Shown here piece after piece: positions 26,138-35,505 of a DNA stretch of 64,000 nucleotides (its first letter is position 1; each line of letters opens with the position of its first letter). This DNA is from Flavobacteriales bacterium (GTDB lineage Bacteria; Bacteroidota; Bacteroidia; Flavobacteriales; Flavobacteriaceae): NCBI GenBank assembly GCA_024643405.1, contig JAHENA010000006.1, positions 1-64,000 on the forward strand, in the 5' to 3' direction. The position numbers and the translations under genes are program-made. Under the pieces are notes generated by a model. The model saw only the letters and a program-made list of their open reading frames with translations. It was not told the origin of the DNA and did no database searches.

Positions 26138-27060
26138 ATATTTAAGGTATCAATCTTCTTAAAAACAGCAATAATTAACTTTACAGATTCTTTATAAAAT
26201 TCCGGCTGAATATTTTCATAATCATCATTAGGCGTATGATAGTCCTCATGGTCATCTACACCAAAATACAAAAACGGTATTCCCTTTTTATGAAATGAAG
26301 CGTGATCAGAAGAATAAACCCAATTTTCAAGGCCATCTTCACCGTCATGACCAACCACCATTTTTACATGTTCCGTTTGATCAAAATTGGTAATGACCTG
26401 CTTAAGGGTAGGATTAAATCTTGTACCAACCACAAACAATTCCTTTGTTTCACTTCGGCTAATCATATCCATATTAAGGTTGAGCATGATTTTATTTAAC
26501 GACACAATAGAATTATTTGCATAATATTTTGACCCTTCAAGCCCAAGTTCCTCCGCATCAAAAGCTGCTAAAACCACTGAATGTTTAGGTGGGTTATTTT
26601 TAAAATACTCCGCAAAACTAATTAAAGCGCCTATTCCAGAAGCATCATCGTCAGCTCCATTATATATCTCGCCGTTTTTAATGCCTTCATGATCATAATG
26701 TGCACTTATAACAATGTATCTTTCTGGGTTATCGGTTCCTTTAATCAATCCTAAGATATTGGTGCCATTATAATTTATTCTCTTAGTGAAAAAAGAGAAT
26801 CTCTGCTCATAATTTGTGTTTAAAGGCAACACATTAAGTAACTGAAATTGATCGATAATATATCCTTTTGCTTTGTCCGCGCCCTTCGTACCGGTGCGCC
26901 TTCCTTCAAAAGTATCAGAAGATAACGTTCTAATGTTATTCAGTAAAGCATCCTCATTAAAAGGCGCCATTGACTCCCTTTGTTCTAGTGCATTCTGACT
27001 AAAACAAACTGTATATAATAAAACAAAAAAAAGAGTGCAAAAATTACATTTGTAAAGCAT
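26134..27060 (-). CDS. Exported M28 family aminopeptidase
   Basis: This zinc-dependent peptidase has 308 residues. The ATG at 27060 is preferred over a TTG three codons earlier because it opens a clean signal peptide (MLYKCNFCTLFFVLLYTVCFSQ). The di-zinc ligands are all visible in order: ISAHYDHEG (His), NGADDDASG (Asp), FDAEELGLEGS (catalytic Glu pair), NLNMDMIS (Asp) and SSDHASFHKKG followed by HEDYHTPND (His). It probably trims peptides in the periplasm. It converges on the large outer-membrane protein gene with a four-base overlap. Confidence 0.92.
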   Translation of the reverse strand: MLYKCNFCTLFFVLLYTVCFSQNALEQRESMAPFNEDALLNNIRTLSSDTFEGRRTGTKGADKAKGYIIDQFQLLNVLPLNTNYEQRFSFFTKRINYNGTNILGLIKGTDNPERYIVISAHYDHEGIKNGEIYNGADDDASGIGALISFAEYFKNNPPKHSVVLAAFDAEELGLEGSKYYANNSIVSLNKIMLNLNMDMISRSETKELFVVGTRFNPTLKQVITNFDQTEHVKMVVGHDGEDGLENWVYSSDHASFHKKGIPFLYFGVDDHEDYHTPNDDYENIQPEFYKESVKLIIAVFKKIDTLNI

Positions 27061-27122
27061 TACGTTCAATATTTAGGCAGGCTAATCTAAATAAAAAAAC
27101 TATCAAGATGCATTAACAAATG

Positions 27123-27866
27123 TTAATTTAAATTGGCTTTCATTAATTCTCGATTCATGCGAGCAATGTTATCTAAAGAAATGCCTTTAGGACATTCTAT
27201 TTCACATGCACCCGTATTTGTACAGTTACCAAAACCTTCTAAGTCCATTTGAGCTACCATGTTCCTTACGCGATCAGCAGCTTCAATTTGTCCTTGCGGC
27301 AATAACGCATATTGTGAAACTTTAGCACCTACAAATAACATGGCTGAAGAGTTTTTACACGTTGCTACACAGGCACCACAACCAATGCAGGTGGCTGCAT
27401 CCATGGCTGTATCTGCAGCATGTTTTGAAATTAAAGTACCATTGGCATCTTGGGTATTTCCTGAGGTATTTACAGATATAAAACCTCCTGCTTGTTGAAT
27501 TCTATCAAAGGCACTTCTATCGACTATTAAATCTTTAATCACCGGAAAAGCCGCAGCACGCCATGGTTCTATATAAATGGTGTCTCCATCCTTAAAACTT
27601 CTCATATGCAATTGACAAACCGTTATGCTTCTATCTGGTCCGTGAGCACGTCCATTAATAAACATTGAACACATACCACAAATACCTTCACGACAATCAT
27701 GATCAAAGGCTATGGGCTCTTCGTTTTTATCTATAAGATCTTGATTTAATACATCAAGCATTTCAAGAAAAGACATATCTGAAGAAACATCATCAACTTT
27801 ATAATCAACAAGTTTTCCTTTATCGCTAGCGCTTTTTTGACGCCAAATTTTTAATGTTAATTTCAT
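27123..27866 (-). CDS. sdhB: Succinate dehydrogenase/fumarate reductase iron-sulfur subunit
   Basis: The electron-transfer subunit of complex II carries electrons from SdhA to the quinone. The 247 residues contain the [2Fe-2S] loop [19 protein letters not shown], the [4Fe-4S] motif [13 protein letters not shown] and a third Cys set [14 protein letters not shown]. The ATG at 27866 (MKLTLKIW) is chosen over a TTG two codons upstream. It follows sdhA with a gap of about ten bases and is the last gene of the operon. Confidence 0.95.
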   Translation of the reverse strand: MKLTLKIWRQKSASDKGKLVDYKVDDVSSDMSFLEMLDVLNQDLIDKNEEPIAFDHDCREGICGMCSMFINGRAHGPDRSITVCQLHMRSFKDGDTIYIEPWRAAAFPVIKDLIVDRSAFDRIQQAGGFISVNTSGNTQDANGTLISKHAADTAMDAATCIGCGACVATCKNSSAMLFVGAKVSQYALLPQGQIEAADRVRNMVAQMDLEGFGNCTNTGACEIECPKGISLDNIARMNRELMKANLN

Positions 27867-27876
27867 AACCAATCTG

Positions 27877-29874
27877 TTATTTGTAACTTCTTTCTTTTAC
27901 TTCAATATTTTCGTATACTAAGGCTTCTTTATGCAAAACGGCATCTTTAGGCTCCCCTTTATATTCCCAGGCAGAAACATATTGGAATTCTTTTCGTCGC
28001 ATGGCTTCACCTTCAGGTGTTTGATATTCATCTCTAAAATGACCTCCAGCTGATTCTTCTCTTTGTAAAGCATCTTTTGCAAACAACTCCCCTAATTCTA
28101 AGAAATCGGCCACGCGTCCTGCTTTAGCAAGTTCTTCATTATATTCATTGGCTCCTCCCGGAACTTTAACATCTTTCCAGAACTCTTTTCTCAATTCAGC
28201 TATTTCAGTAATAGCGTCTTTTAAATCCTTTTCATTTCTAGCCATTCCACATTTATTCCACATGATTTTACCTAACTTTTTGTGGAAATAATCTACAGAG
28301 TGCGTTCCATTATTATTTACCAAGGCATCAATCGTTGCTTTAACCTGTTTTTCCGCTTCTTCAAATTCTTTTGAATCCGTTGAAATTTTTCCGGTACGAA
28401 TATCATTTGATAAGTAATCTCCAATGGTATAAGGCAATACAAAATAACCATCAGCAAGTCCCTGCATTAATGCTGAAGCCCCAAGCCTGTTGGCACCATG
28501 ATCTGAGAAATTTGCTTCTCCAATAGCATATAATCCGGGAACTGTTGTCATTAAATTATAATCTACCCAAATACCACCCATTGTATAATGAACAGCAGGA
28601 TAAATCATCATGGGCGTTTCGTATGGATTCTGATCTACGATTTTTTCATACATCTGAAACAAGTTGCCATACTTGGCTTTAATAATATCTTTACCTAATT
28701 TGGTAACAACCACTTTATCATTTTCATCTAAACCTTTAACATGTGCTTGTTCTTTTCCATAGCGTTGGATAGCCGCTGCAAAATCTAAATAAACAGCTTC
28801 TCCCGTTTTATTCACGCCATAACCAGCATCACAACGCTCTTTAGCGGCTCTTGAAGCCACATCTCGTGGCACCAAATTTCCAAAAGCAGGATAACGACGT
28901 TCCAAATAATAATCGCGGTTTTCTTCTGATATTTCAACTGGTTTAAGTTTACCCTCTCTAATGGCCAACACATCCTCCATGTTTTTTGGCACCCAAATTC
29001 TGCCATCATTTCTTAATGATTCAGACATCAGAGTTAATTTAGATTGATGATCCCCTGAAACCGGAATACAGGTTGGATGAATTTGTGTAAAACAAGGATT
29101 CGCAAAAAAGGCACCTCTTTTGTGTGCTTTCCATGAAGCGGTTACGTTGCTTCCCATGGCGTAAGTTGACAAGTAAAAAGCATTACCATAGCCACCTGTT
29201 GCCAAAACAACCGCGTGAGCAGAATGGCGCTCAATCTCACCAGTAACTAAATTACGGGCTATTATACCTCTTGCTTTTCCATCAACAATAACCACATCCA
29301 ACATTTCATGGCGATTGTACATTTTAATTTTACCTCGACCTATTTGACGATTCATGGCTGAATAAGCACCCAACAATAATTGTTGTCCTGTTTGTCCCTT
29401 AGCATAAAAGGTTCTGGAAACTAAAACTCCACCAAAAGAGCGGTTATCTAACAAACCTCCATAATCACGTGCAAAAGGTACTCCTTGTGCTACACATTGG
29501 TCAATAATGTTGGTTGAAACTTCTGCCAAACGATATACGTTTGCTTCACGAGAACGATAATCGCCTCCTTTTACCGTATCGTAAAATAATCTATATGTTG
29601 AGTCGCCATCACCTTGATAATTCTTAGCGGCGTTGATTCCTCCTTGAGCCGCTATGGAATGTGCTCTTCTTGGGGAATCTTGAAAACAAAATGATTTTAC
29701 ATTATATCCAAGCTCCGCTAAGGTGGCAGCAGCCGAACCGCCCGCTAAACCTGTACCAACTATGATAACGTCAATAAGACGTTTATTAGCTGGATTAACC
29801 AAATTGATTTTATCTTTATAATTTGTCCATTTATCTTTAATTGGACCTTCTGGTACTCTTGAATTTAAAGCCAT
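27877..29874 (-). CDS. sdhA: Succinate dehydrogenase/fumarate reductase flavoprotein subunit
   Basis: This is the catalytic FAD subunit oxidising succinate to fumarate. The 665 residues show the dinucleotide fold [20 protein letters not shown], the covalent-flavin His region [12 protein letters not shown], the substrate-site [29 protein letters not shown] and [19 protein letters not shown]. The length and insertions fit the B-type (fumarate-reductase-like, menaquinone) enzyme used by Bacteroidota. It lies between sdhC and sdhB. Confidence 0.97.
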   Translation of the reverse strand: MALNSRVPEGPIKDKWTNYKDKINLVNPANKRLIDVIIVGTGLAGGSAAATLAELGYNVKSFCFQDSPRRAHSIAAQGGINAAKNYQGDGDSTYRLFYDTVKGGDYRSREANVYRLAEVSTNIIDQCVAQGVPFARDYGGLLDNRSFGGVLVSRTFYAKGQTGQQLLLGAYSAMNRQIGRGKIKMYNRHEMLDVVIVDGKARGIIARNLVTGEIERHSAHAVVLATGGYGNAFYLSTYAMGSNVTASWKAHKRGAFFANPCFTQIHPTCIPVSGDHQSKLTLMSESLRNDGRIWVPKNMEDVLAIREGKLKPVEISEENRDYYLERRYPAFGNLVPRDVASRAAKERCDAGYGVNKTGEAVYLDFAAAIQRYGKEQAHVKGLDENDKVVVTKLGKDIIKAKYGNLFQMYEKIVDQNPYETPMMIYPAVHYTMGGIWVDYNLMTTVPGLYAIGEANFSDHGANRLGASALMQGLADGYFVLPYTIGDYLSNDIRTGKISTDSKEFEEAEKQVKATIDALVNNNGTHSVDYFHKKLGKIMWNKCGMARNEKDLKDAITEIAELRKEFWKDVKVPGGANEYNEELAKAGRVADFLELGELFAKDALQREESAGGHFRDEYQTPEGEAMRRKEFQYVSAWEYKGEPKDAVLHKEALVYENIEVKERSYK

Positions 29875-29886
29875 GTGTATTTAAGA

Positions 29887-30546
29887 TTAATGGTTAAAAT
29901 GATGAAAAAGTGCTATAAAAATAAATGCTGCTGGAATTATAATGGCATATATTTTACCAATTGACTGAAGTGTTTTCTTTCTGCCCGCAGTTATTCCCAT
30001 TGATTGAAATGCCGATGTAAAGCCATGCCCTAGATGCAACCCTAATAAAACAAAGGCAACCACATAAGCGCCAACGCGCAAAGGACTCATAAATTTATGC
30101 TGTAATTCACCAAAATATCTGGTTGGATCTTCAGGTAATACCTCAATATATTTATGATTGATTTCTGGAAACCAAAAGTCAATAAAATGTAAAAGTATAA
30201 ATGCAAGGATCACAAATCCGCTTAATATCATGTTTCTACTCATCCAAGTAGAATTTGCAGCACCGTTATTTTTGGCATATTTTACTCCTTGTGCTTTCTT
30301 GTTTCTTATTTCTAGTATAAATCCCAAGACAAAATGGAATACTACACCCAAAATTAAAACCGGTTGCATAATAAATTGAACTAGCCAATTTGTTCCCATA
30401 AAATGCGATGCCTCATTAAATGTGTCTGCACTAAAAACAGATAATAAATTGATAGAAACGTGCATTATTAGGAAAAACATGAGGAAGAAAGCTGATAGCG
30501 CCATGGCTACCTTTCTTCCAATCGAAGATTTAAAAAATCCGCTCAT
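29887..30546 (-). CDS. sdhC: Succinate dehydrogenase cytochrome b subunit
   Basis: This single membrane-anchor subunit of 219 residues has five hydrophobic helices and several helix-borne His residues (LIMHVSINL, GVVFHFVLG, ILLHFIDFW, LGLHLGHGF), suited to two b-type hemes as in B-type complex II; there is no SdhD. The ATG at 30546 (MSGFFKSSIGRKVAMALS) is preferred over a longer frame that begins upstream within the promoter region. Confidence 0.92.
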   Translation of the reverse strand: MSGFFKSSIGRKVAMALSAFFLMFFLIMHVSINLLSVFSADTFNEASHFMGTNWLVQFIMQPVLILGVVFHFVLGFILEIRNKKAQGVKYAKNNGAANSTWMSRNMILSGFVILAFILLHFIDFWFPEINHKYIEVLPEDPTRYFGELQHKFMSPLRVGAYVVAFVLLGLHLGHGFTSAFQSMGITAGRKKTLQSIGKIYAIIIPAAFIFIALFHHFNH

Positions 30547-30571
30547 TTTTTTGAAGATATTTAGATACGTA

Positions 30572-30603
30572 CAAAAATACACTTCAAGAACCTTATAGAC
30601 AAA
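30572..30603 (-). promoter_or_regulatory. Bacteroidota-type promoter for sdhCAB
   Basis: On the minus strand TTTG, a 20-base spacer and TATTTTTG lie about 26 bases upstream of the chosen sdhC ATG. This also argues against the longer sdhC frame. Confidence 0.65.
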
Positions 30604-30661
30604 AACAAAGTCACTTAAATATTTATTTAGAATGATTTTAATTAATTTGTATTTAGAAAAT

Positions 30662-30692
30662 TAAAAAGGGGCTTAAATAAGCCCCTTTTTAA
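30662..30692 (-). terminator. Terminator of the T9SS metalloprotease gene
   Basis: AAAAAGGGGCTT pairs perfectly with AAGCCCCTTTTT around a four-base loop, 24 bases after the stop. The symmetry would also stop plus-strand transcription. Confidence 0.88.
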
Positions 30693-30715
30693 TTCATTAT
30701 TGGCATCCCAAAATA

Positions 30716-32494
30716 TTATTCCAAAATTAATTTTTTGGTTACAAAAGCATTCTCTGAATGAATATTAACAAGATACATGCCTTTTGCCATTCCTGTCAAA
30801 TTAATGCTGCTTGTTTCTGAAGTACCTGAAAGATTCATTTCATAAATCAAGCGGCCACTCATATCATAAACAGTCGCTTTTTGTAAATTGACCTTTAAAC
30901 CATTTTTGATGTAAAATGTCCCATTGGATGGGTTAGGATAAATCTTCACAGCGTCATTCAATAGATCATCTTCAACACTTAAGCTGCAAGTACCGGCATA
31001 ATTAGTCATAGGGTCAAGTAGATTACAAACAGAGGTGACACTTCTTGATTGTACATCATTCCCAGCGTTGATATCGTCATTACTTAATACTCTGCTATAT
31101 TCACTTAGAGCTAAATTATAGTGCATGACTTCATTGGTATTGATGACATGCCCTAATTGATGCCCATGCCCTAGTTCATGTAATGCTACACTTTGAAAGT
31201 CATACCCGAGAATATTAGGTGTTCCGGGATCAACAATCCAAGTGGTGTCATCGTCAAACACAATATCCAGTTCGCTTACATACCATTCAATTGTACCATT
31301 ACAAGATTGACCGCTCCAATAAGAAACACAGGTTCCTAAAACACCAGAAGCTAATTCAGCGTTATTATCAAATCTTATTATATTTTTAGAATCCTTTTCC
31401 GTTTTATCTGTAGGATCAGGAGTGCTTCTTATAGTCCAATTAATTTTGGTAGTGCATCTCCAGTCTTCAAGCGCTTTTTCAAAAGCTAAGCGGGCTCCAG
31501 GCTTATCAGAATCATTAAAAAAATCAGTATACATTCTCCACTCATAACCTCCGGCAACACTTTGACCATAATGTTGTGTTTGGTAGGCACGAAGACCTGA
31601 TCCAGGATCATATTCTACATTTAATTCAGAATAAGGAACGGTTAAATTTGTAGTGGAAATGGTAGGGTTTGATGCCGCATCAGTTACTCGAATTTTTCCT
31701 GTTCCGGCACCGGAAGGTACCTGTACCAAAATTTGAGTATCAGACCAGGTTACCTGGCTGTCAAGGGCATTGATATATGCACCTCCACCTTCGTCTGCCT
31801 CATAAAAACCCACTTTGCCTTTTGTTGCCCCAAAACCTGTTCCATTGATGGTTACTAACGTTTTAGTACCTGCAGTAGCAGTAGTTGGGCTAAAATTTGT
31901 AATACTTGGCGCTAAAGCACTTTTTTGATTTAATGATTTATTAAGTTCAGCCGTATTAAAAGATGAAACTTCGACATAATTATATCCCGTGGCAGAAATA
32001 ATTTCTTTATAAAAGGCTGTTGAAATCCCTTTCTTTTTATTAAAAGGATTAATGGCTACATCATCATATAAATTATATTTATAACACCCCTGAATTGCAC
32101 TATAAGGTTGATATGAATTGCTTGGTGACTTAGCAGTTGTTTGATTTACAACATCACTACTTTGTAACACAAACAAGCCAACAGTACCGGTTTTCAATTT
32201 CAAGCTTGACGACACCATCATGGCTTCCAAATCAACCGTTCCTCCTAAAGTTATCACTTCAATAGTTGAAACAGGCGTTCCTTTAAACACCTTATATACC
32301 TTAACCGTATTAGAAGTATAAATTAAATTATTGCTCCAAAAAGATGTTTTGGATATTACTTCTCCTTCAACCACCAGTGTGGAATTATCAATTTGTTCCT
32401 TTAATGAGATTTCCCTTAACATTTCCTGAGCATACAGCCCATTAAAACTGCTGAAAAACAGCGTTAAGGCAAGTTTTAATATCATCTTTTTCAT
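30716..32494 (-). CDS. Secreted zinc metalloprotease with IPT/TIG domain and T9SS sorting tail
   Basis: This 592-residue exported protein starts with a signal peptide ending near SFNGLYAQ. An IPT/TIG immunoglobulin-like domain covers about residues 200-290 (ITNFSPTTATAGTKTLVTI). The matrixin-like zinc site HELGHGHQLGH is near residue 440, with NEVMHYN as the Met-turn. The last 80 residues are a type A T9SS signal (KIYPNPSNGTFYI, VYDMSGRLIYE, MAKGMYLVNI, KKLILE), so it should be secreted and attached to the surface. The ATG at 32494 is chosen over a TTG two codons upstream. No partner genes are nearby. Confidence 0.9.
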   Translation of the reverse strand: MKKMILKLALTLFFSSFNGLYAQEMLREISLKEQIDNSTLVVEGEVISKTSFWSNNLIYTSNTVKVYKVFKGTPVSTIEVITLGGTVDLEAMMVSSSLKLKTGTVGLFVLQSSDVVNQTTAKSPSNSYQPYSAIQGCYKYNLYDDVAINPFNKKKGISTAFYKEIISATGYNYVEVSSFNTAELNKSLNQKSALAPSITNFSPTTATAGTKTLVTINGTGFGATKGKVGFYEADEGGGAYINALDSQVTWSDTQILVQVPSGAGTGKIRVTDAASNPTISTTNLTVPYSELNVEYDPGSGLRAYQTQHYGQSVAGGYEWRMYTDFFNDSDKPGARLAFEKALEDWRCTTKINWTIRSTPDPTDKTEKDSKNIIRFDNNAELASGVLGTCVSYWSGQSCNGTIEWYVSELDIVFDDDTTWIVDPGTPNILGYDFQSVALHELGHGHQLGHVINTNEVMHYNLALSEYSRVLSNDDINAGNDVQSRSVTSVCNLLDPMTNYAGTCSLSVEDDLLNDAVKIYPNPSNGTFYIKNGLKVNLQKATVYDMSGRLIYEMNLSGTSETSSINLTGMAKGMYLVNIHSENAFVTKKLILE

Positions 32495-32611
32495 TTTCAA
32501 TTTTTTTATCTCAATATATTAAAAATATAATAAATGAGCTTTTACCAAAAATAAAGAATTATGAATAAAGTTTTAATAGTTTTTGTAATTTTATAGTTAA
32601 ATCGTAATTCC

Positions 32612-33901
32612 ATGAAATATCATCCTATTAAACAAAGTTTATTCATTCAAAACCGAAAAAATTTTAAAGCTAAAATGCTGCCTAACAGCTTAGCTGTTTT
32701 TAATTCCAATGACATTTACCCCATTAGTGCTGATAGCACCATGCCATTTGAACAACACCGTGACCTTTTTTATTTAAGCGCTGTTGATCAAGAAGAAAGT
32801 GTTTTAGTTTTATTTCCTGATTGTCCAAAAGAAAAGCATAGAGAAATTCTGTTTTTAAAAGAAACCAACGATCACATTGCTGTTTGGGAAGGCGAAAAAC
32901 TAACCAAAGAAGCGGCCTTTGAAACCAGCGGTGTAAAAACCGTTTATTGGCTTCAGGAAATGGAAAAAATCATGTTTGAGTTAATGACCCAATGTGATAC
33001 AGTGTACATAAACACGAATGAGCATTACAGAGCCAACGTGCAAACAGAAACCAGAGAAGACCGTTTTACAAAATGGTTAAAGAATAAATATCCAGCTCAT
33101 GCCGTTGCGAAAAGCAACCCTATATTACAGCGTTTAAGATCTGTAAAAAATCAAATTGAATTAGACCTCATTCAACAAGCTTGTGACATTACTGAGAAAG
33201 GATTCCGACGTGTTTTAAATTTCACAAAACCCGGCGTTTGGGAATATGAAATTGAAGCTGAATTTATGCATGAGTTTTTAAGAAACCGATCTAAAAAATT
33301 TGCTTATACCCCAATTATTGCTTCAGGAAATAATGCCAACGTACTCCATTACATTGAAAATAATCAACAATGTAAAAAAGGAGATCTCATTTTATTAGAT
33401 GTGGGTGCGGAATACGCCAACTATTCCAGTGATATGACCAGAACCATTCCTGTTTCAGGAAAATTTACAGAGAGACAAAAGGCGGTTTATAACGCGGTAA
33501 ATCGAGTAAAAAATGAGGCAACCAAGATGCTGGTTCCAGGAACAGATTGGGCATCCTATCATGTTGAAGTTGGAAAATTAATGACTTCTGAATTATTAGG
33601 ACTTAAATTATTGGATAAGGCTGATGTAAAAAATGAAGACCCTGATTGGCCAGCTTACAAAAAGTACTTTATGCATGGCACTTCTCATCATATGGGACTA
33701 GACACGCATGATTATGGTATTTTAACGGAGCCCATGAAAGCCAATATGGTTTTTACTGTTGAGCCAGGAATTTATATCCCTGCGGAAGGTTTTGGAGTTC
33801 GTTTAGAAGACGATGTGGTGATTCAAAAAACCGGCGAACCATTTAATTTAATGCGCAATATCCCTATTGAAGTCGATGAAATTGAGGATCTTATGAATTA
33901 A
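32612..33901 (+). CDS. pepP: Xaa-Pro aminopeptidase (M24 family)
   Basis: This cytosolic di-metal peptidase removes residues preceding proline. The 429 residues have the N-terminal creatinase-like domain (to about residue 170) and the pita-bread domain with all five ligands: ILLDVGAEYANYSSDMTRT (two Asp), MHGTSHHMGLDTHDYG (His), FTVEPGIYIP (Glu) and GVRLEDDVVI (Glu). There is no signal peptide. It is a single gene, and a 43-bp palindrome lies 37 bases after its stop. Confidence 0.95.
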   Translation: MKYHPIKQSLFIQNRKNFKAKMLPNSLAVFNSNDIYPISADSTMPFEQHRDLFYLSAVDQEESVLVLFPDCPKEKHREILFLKETNDHIAVWEGEKLTKEAAFETSGVKTVYWLQEMEKIMFELMTQCDTVYINTNEHYRANVQTETREDRFTKWLKNKYPAHAVAKSNPILQRLRSVKNQIELDLIQQACDITEKGFRRVLNFTKPGVWEYEIEAEFMHEFLRNRSKKFAYTPIIASGNNANVLHYIENNQQCKKGDLILLDVGAEYANYSSDMTRTIPVSGKFTERQKAVYNAVNRVKNEATKMLVPGTDWASYHVEVGKLMTSELLGLKLLDKADVKNEDPDWPAYKKYFMHGTSHHMGLDTHDYGILTEPMKANMVFTVEPGIYIPAEGFGVRLEDDVVIQKTGEPFNLMRNIPIEVDEIEDLMN

Positions 33902-33937
33902 ACTGATTTTCTTATTTACAAATAATTAAATTTATGA

Positions 33938-33980
33938 ATAATGCTATTATTTTGGTAAATTACCAAAATAATAGCATTAT
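33938..33980. repeat. 43-bp perfect palindrome between pepP and the LRR lipoprotein gene
   Basis: The 21-base arms ATAATGCTATTATTTTGGTAA and its exact reverse complement are separated by one base, with every position matching. There is no T-run after it. It ends 22 bases before the ATG of the LRR gene. It could act as a terminator for pepP, an operator, or a small mobile-element remnant. Confidence 0.9.
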
Positions 33981-34001
33981 CAGCTTTTTAAATCCTCATA
34001 C

Positions 34002-35441
34002 ATGCTTAAGGCTTTTAGCAATAATTTTTTAAGTGCTTTTTTATTACTTTTTGTTTTCCTTACAAATTGTAGCCCCGATGAAGTTGGAAACAACATTCCT
34101 AAAACAGGAAATATACCAGATGCTAATTTTGAACAAGCATTAATAGATTTAGGATATGATGATGTTTTAGATGGTAAAATTATAACTGCAAATGTTGCCA
34201 ATGTGACAGAATTAGATATTTCAGGTTACAGTTCCAATGATGTGGATACCAAAATAAAAGATTTAACCGGAATTGAATATTTTATAAGTTTAATAAAATT
34301 AAATTGTTCATACCAAAATATAGCCTCACTTGATTTAACGAATAATTTAAAATTAAAAGGATTAGAAGTTGCAGATATGGGTTCTTTAACCAATTTAAAC
34401 GTAACTAGAAATATTGAACTTGAAATATTAAAGTGCTTTAGAACTGGCGTTTCAAACTTAAATTTAAGTAACAACATTAATTTAATTGAATTATACACCT
34501 ACGAGAGTCTTCAACTTTCAAGCCTAGATATTCGGAACAACACTGTTTTAAAAACCATTTGGTGCAAAAACAACAATTTAAGCAGTTTAGATGTAAGAAA
34601 TAATATAGATTTAGAATTTTTAGATTGTCGCTTTAATACTATTTCTAGTTTGGATGTAACAAATAATACTAAAATAAAAAATCTGTCTTTTTGGGGAAAT
34701 AACCTGTCTAGTATTGATATTAGCAATAACCTTGATTTAGAATATTTTGATTGCTCAGAAAACAACATAACGACCTTAGATGTAAGTAATAATTTAGCTT
34801 TAGAAGCTTTGGGTTGTACAAGTAATCTATTAACTAATATTGATGTAAGCAACAATACATCTTTAATTAGTTTTGCATGTGACAATAATTTACTTAATAC
34901 TATTGATATTAGTAAAAACTTAGGCTTATTAAGTTTTTCTTGCGGAGACAATTCAATTACAAATTTAGATTTAAGTAACAATATTGCTTTAAACTCTTTT
35001 TATTGTAACAACCTCCCTCTTATTAATTTAGACCTTAGCAGCAATACTGAATTAGAAATTATTTGGTGTAATAACAACCCGCAACTTAGTATTATCAATT
35101 TTGGAAACAATTCAACTTTAGCTTGGTTTCAAGGTTATAACAACACCCAGCTTACTAGTTTAGATGTAAGTAATAACACCTCTTTACAATGGCTGCAATG
35201 TTATGATAATAGCCAACTTACTTCTATAAACCTTGGTACTAATAATAATTTGGTGTCTTTAGACTGTTACAACAATAATCTAACGAATTTAGACTTGAGC
35301 AATATCATTAATTTGTCTAGTTTAAATTGTACCTCTAATACTAACTTAAACTGTATCCAAGTCAATGACTTACAATTAAGCAATATTCCAACAGATTGGA
35401 TAAAGGACAATGCCGCAATTTTTGCCACTATTTGTAATTAA
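34002..35441 (+). CDS. Leucine-rich-repeat surface lipoprotein
   Basis: This 479-residue predicted lipoprotein has a signal ending FLTNC, followed by SPDEVGNN, which resembles a Bacteroidota surface-export signal. A capping region (PDANFEQALIDLGYDD) is followed by about 15 repeats of roughly 21 residues with the consensus LxxLDVSNNTxLxxLxCxNN. This is the bacterial LRR type seen in internalin-like adhesins, with regularly spaced Cys and Asn ladders. A short cap (CIQVNDLQLSNIPTDW) ends it. No T9SS tail is present. A role in adhesion or protein binding at the surface is likely but not shown. Confidence 0.88.
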   Translation: MLKAFSNNFLSAFLLLFVFLTNCSPDEVGNNIPKTGNIPDANFEQALIDLGYDDVLDGKIITANVANVTELDISGYSSNDVDTKIKDLTGIEYFISLIKLNCSYQNIASLDLTNNLKLKGLEVADMGSLTNLNVTRNIELEILKCFRTGVSNLNLSNNINLIELYTYESLQLSSLDIRNNTVLKTIWCKNNNLSSLDVRNNIDLEFLDCRFNTISSLDVTNNTKIKNLSFWGNNLSSIDISNNLDLEYFDCSENNITTLDVSNNLALEALGCTSNLLTNIDVSNNTSLISFACDNNLLNTIDISKNLGLLSFSCGDNSITNLDLSNNIALNSFYCNNLPLINLDLSSNTELEIIWCNNNPQLSIINFGNNSTLAWFQGYNNTQLTSLDVSNNTSLQWLQCYDNSQLTSINLGTNNNLVSLDCYNNNLTNLDLSNIINLSSLNCTSNTNLNCIQVNDLQLSNIPTDWIKDNAAIFATICN

Positions 35442-35450
35442 AAAACAATA

Positions 35451-35477
35451 AAAGGATCGTGTAAAACGATCCCTTTT
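35451..35477. terminator. Terminator between the LRR gene and aspartokinase
   Basis: GGATCGT and ACGATCC form a stem around a five-base loop with A-rich and T-rich flanks, between convergent genes. Confidence 0.75.
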
Positions 35478-35505
35478 GCTAACCTGACTAAATTAAATTT
35501 TTCTC

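Noticed and set aside
34300-35350. Regular DNA repeats as a CRISPR array
   Set aside because: The periodicity follows codons of leucine-rich repeats and the units are degenerate; there are no identical direct repeats with unique spacers.
34002-35441. T9SS sorting signal on the LRR protein
   Set aside because: The C-terminus lacks the YPNP, GxY and KK-like elements seen in the protease at 30.7 kb.
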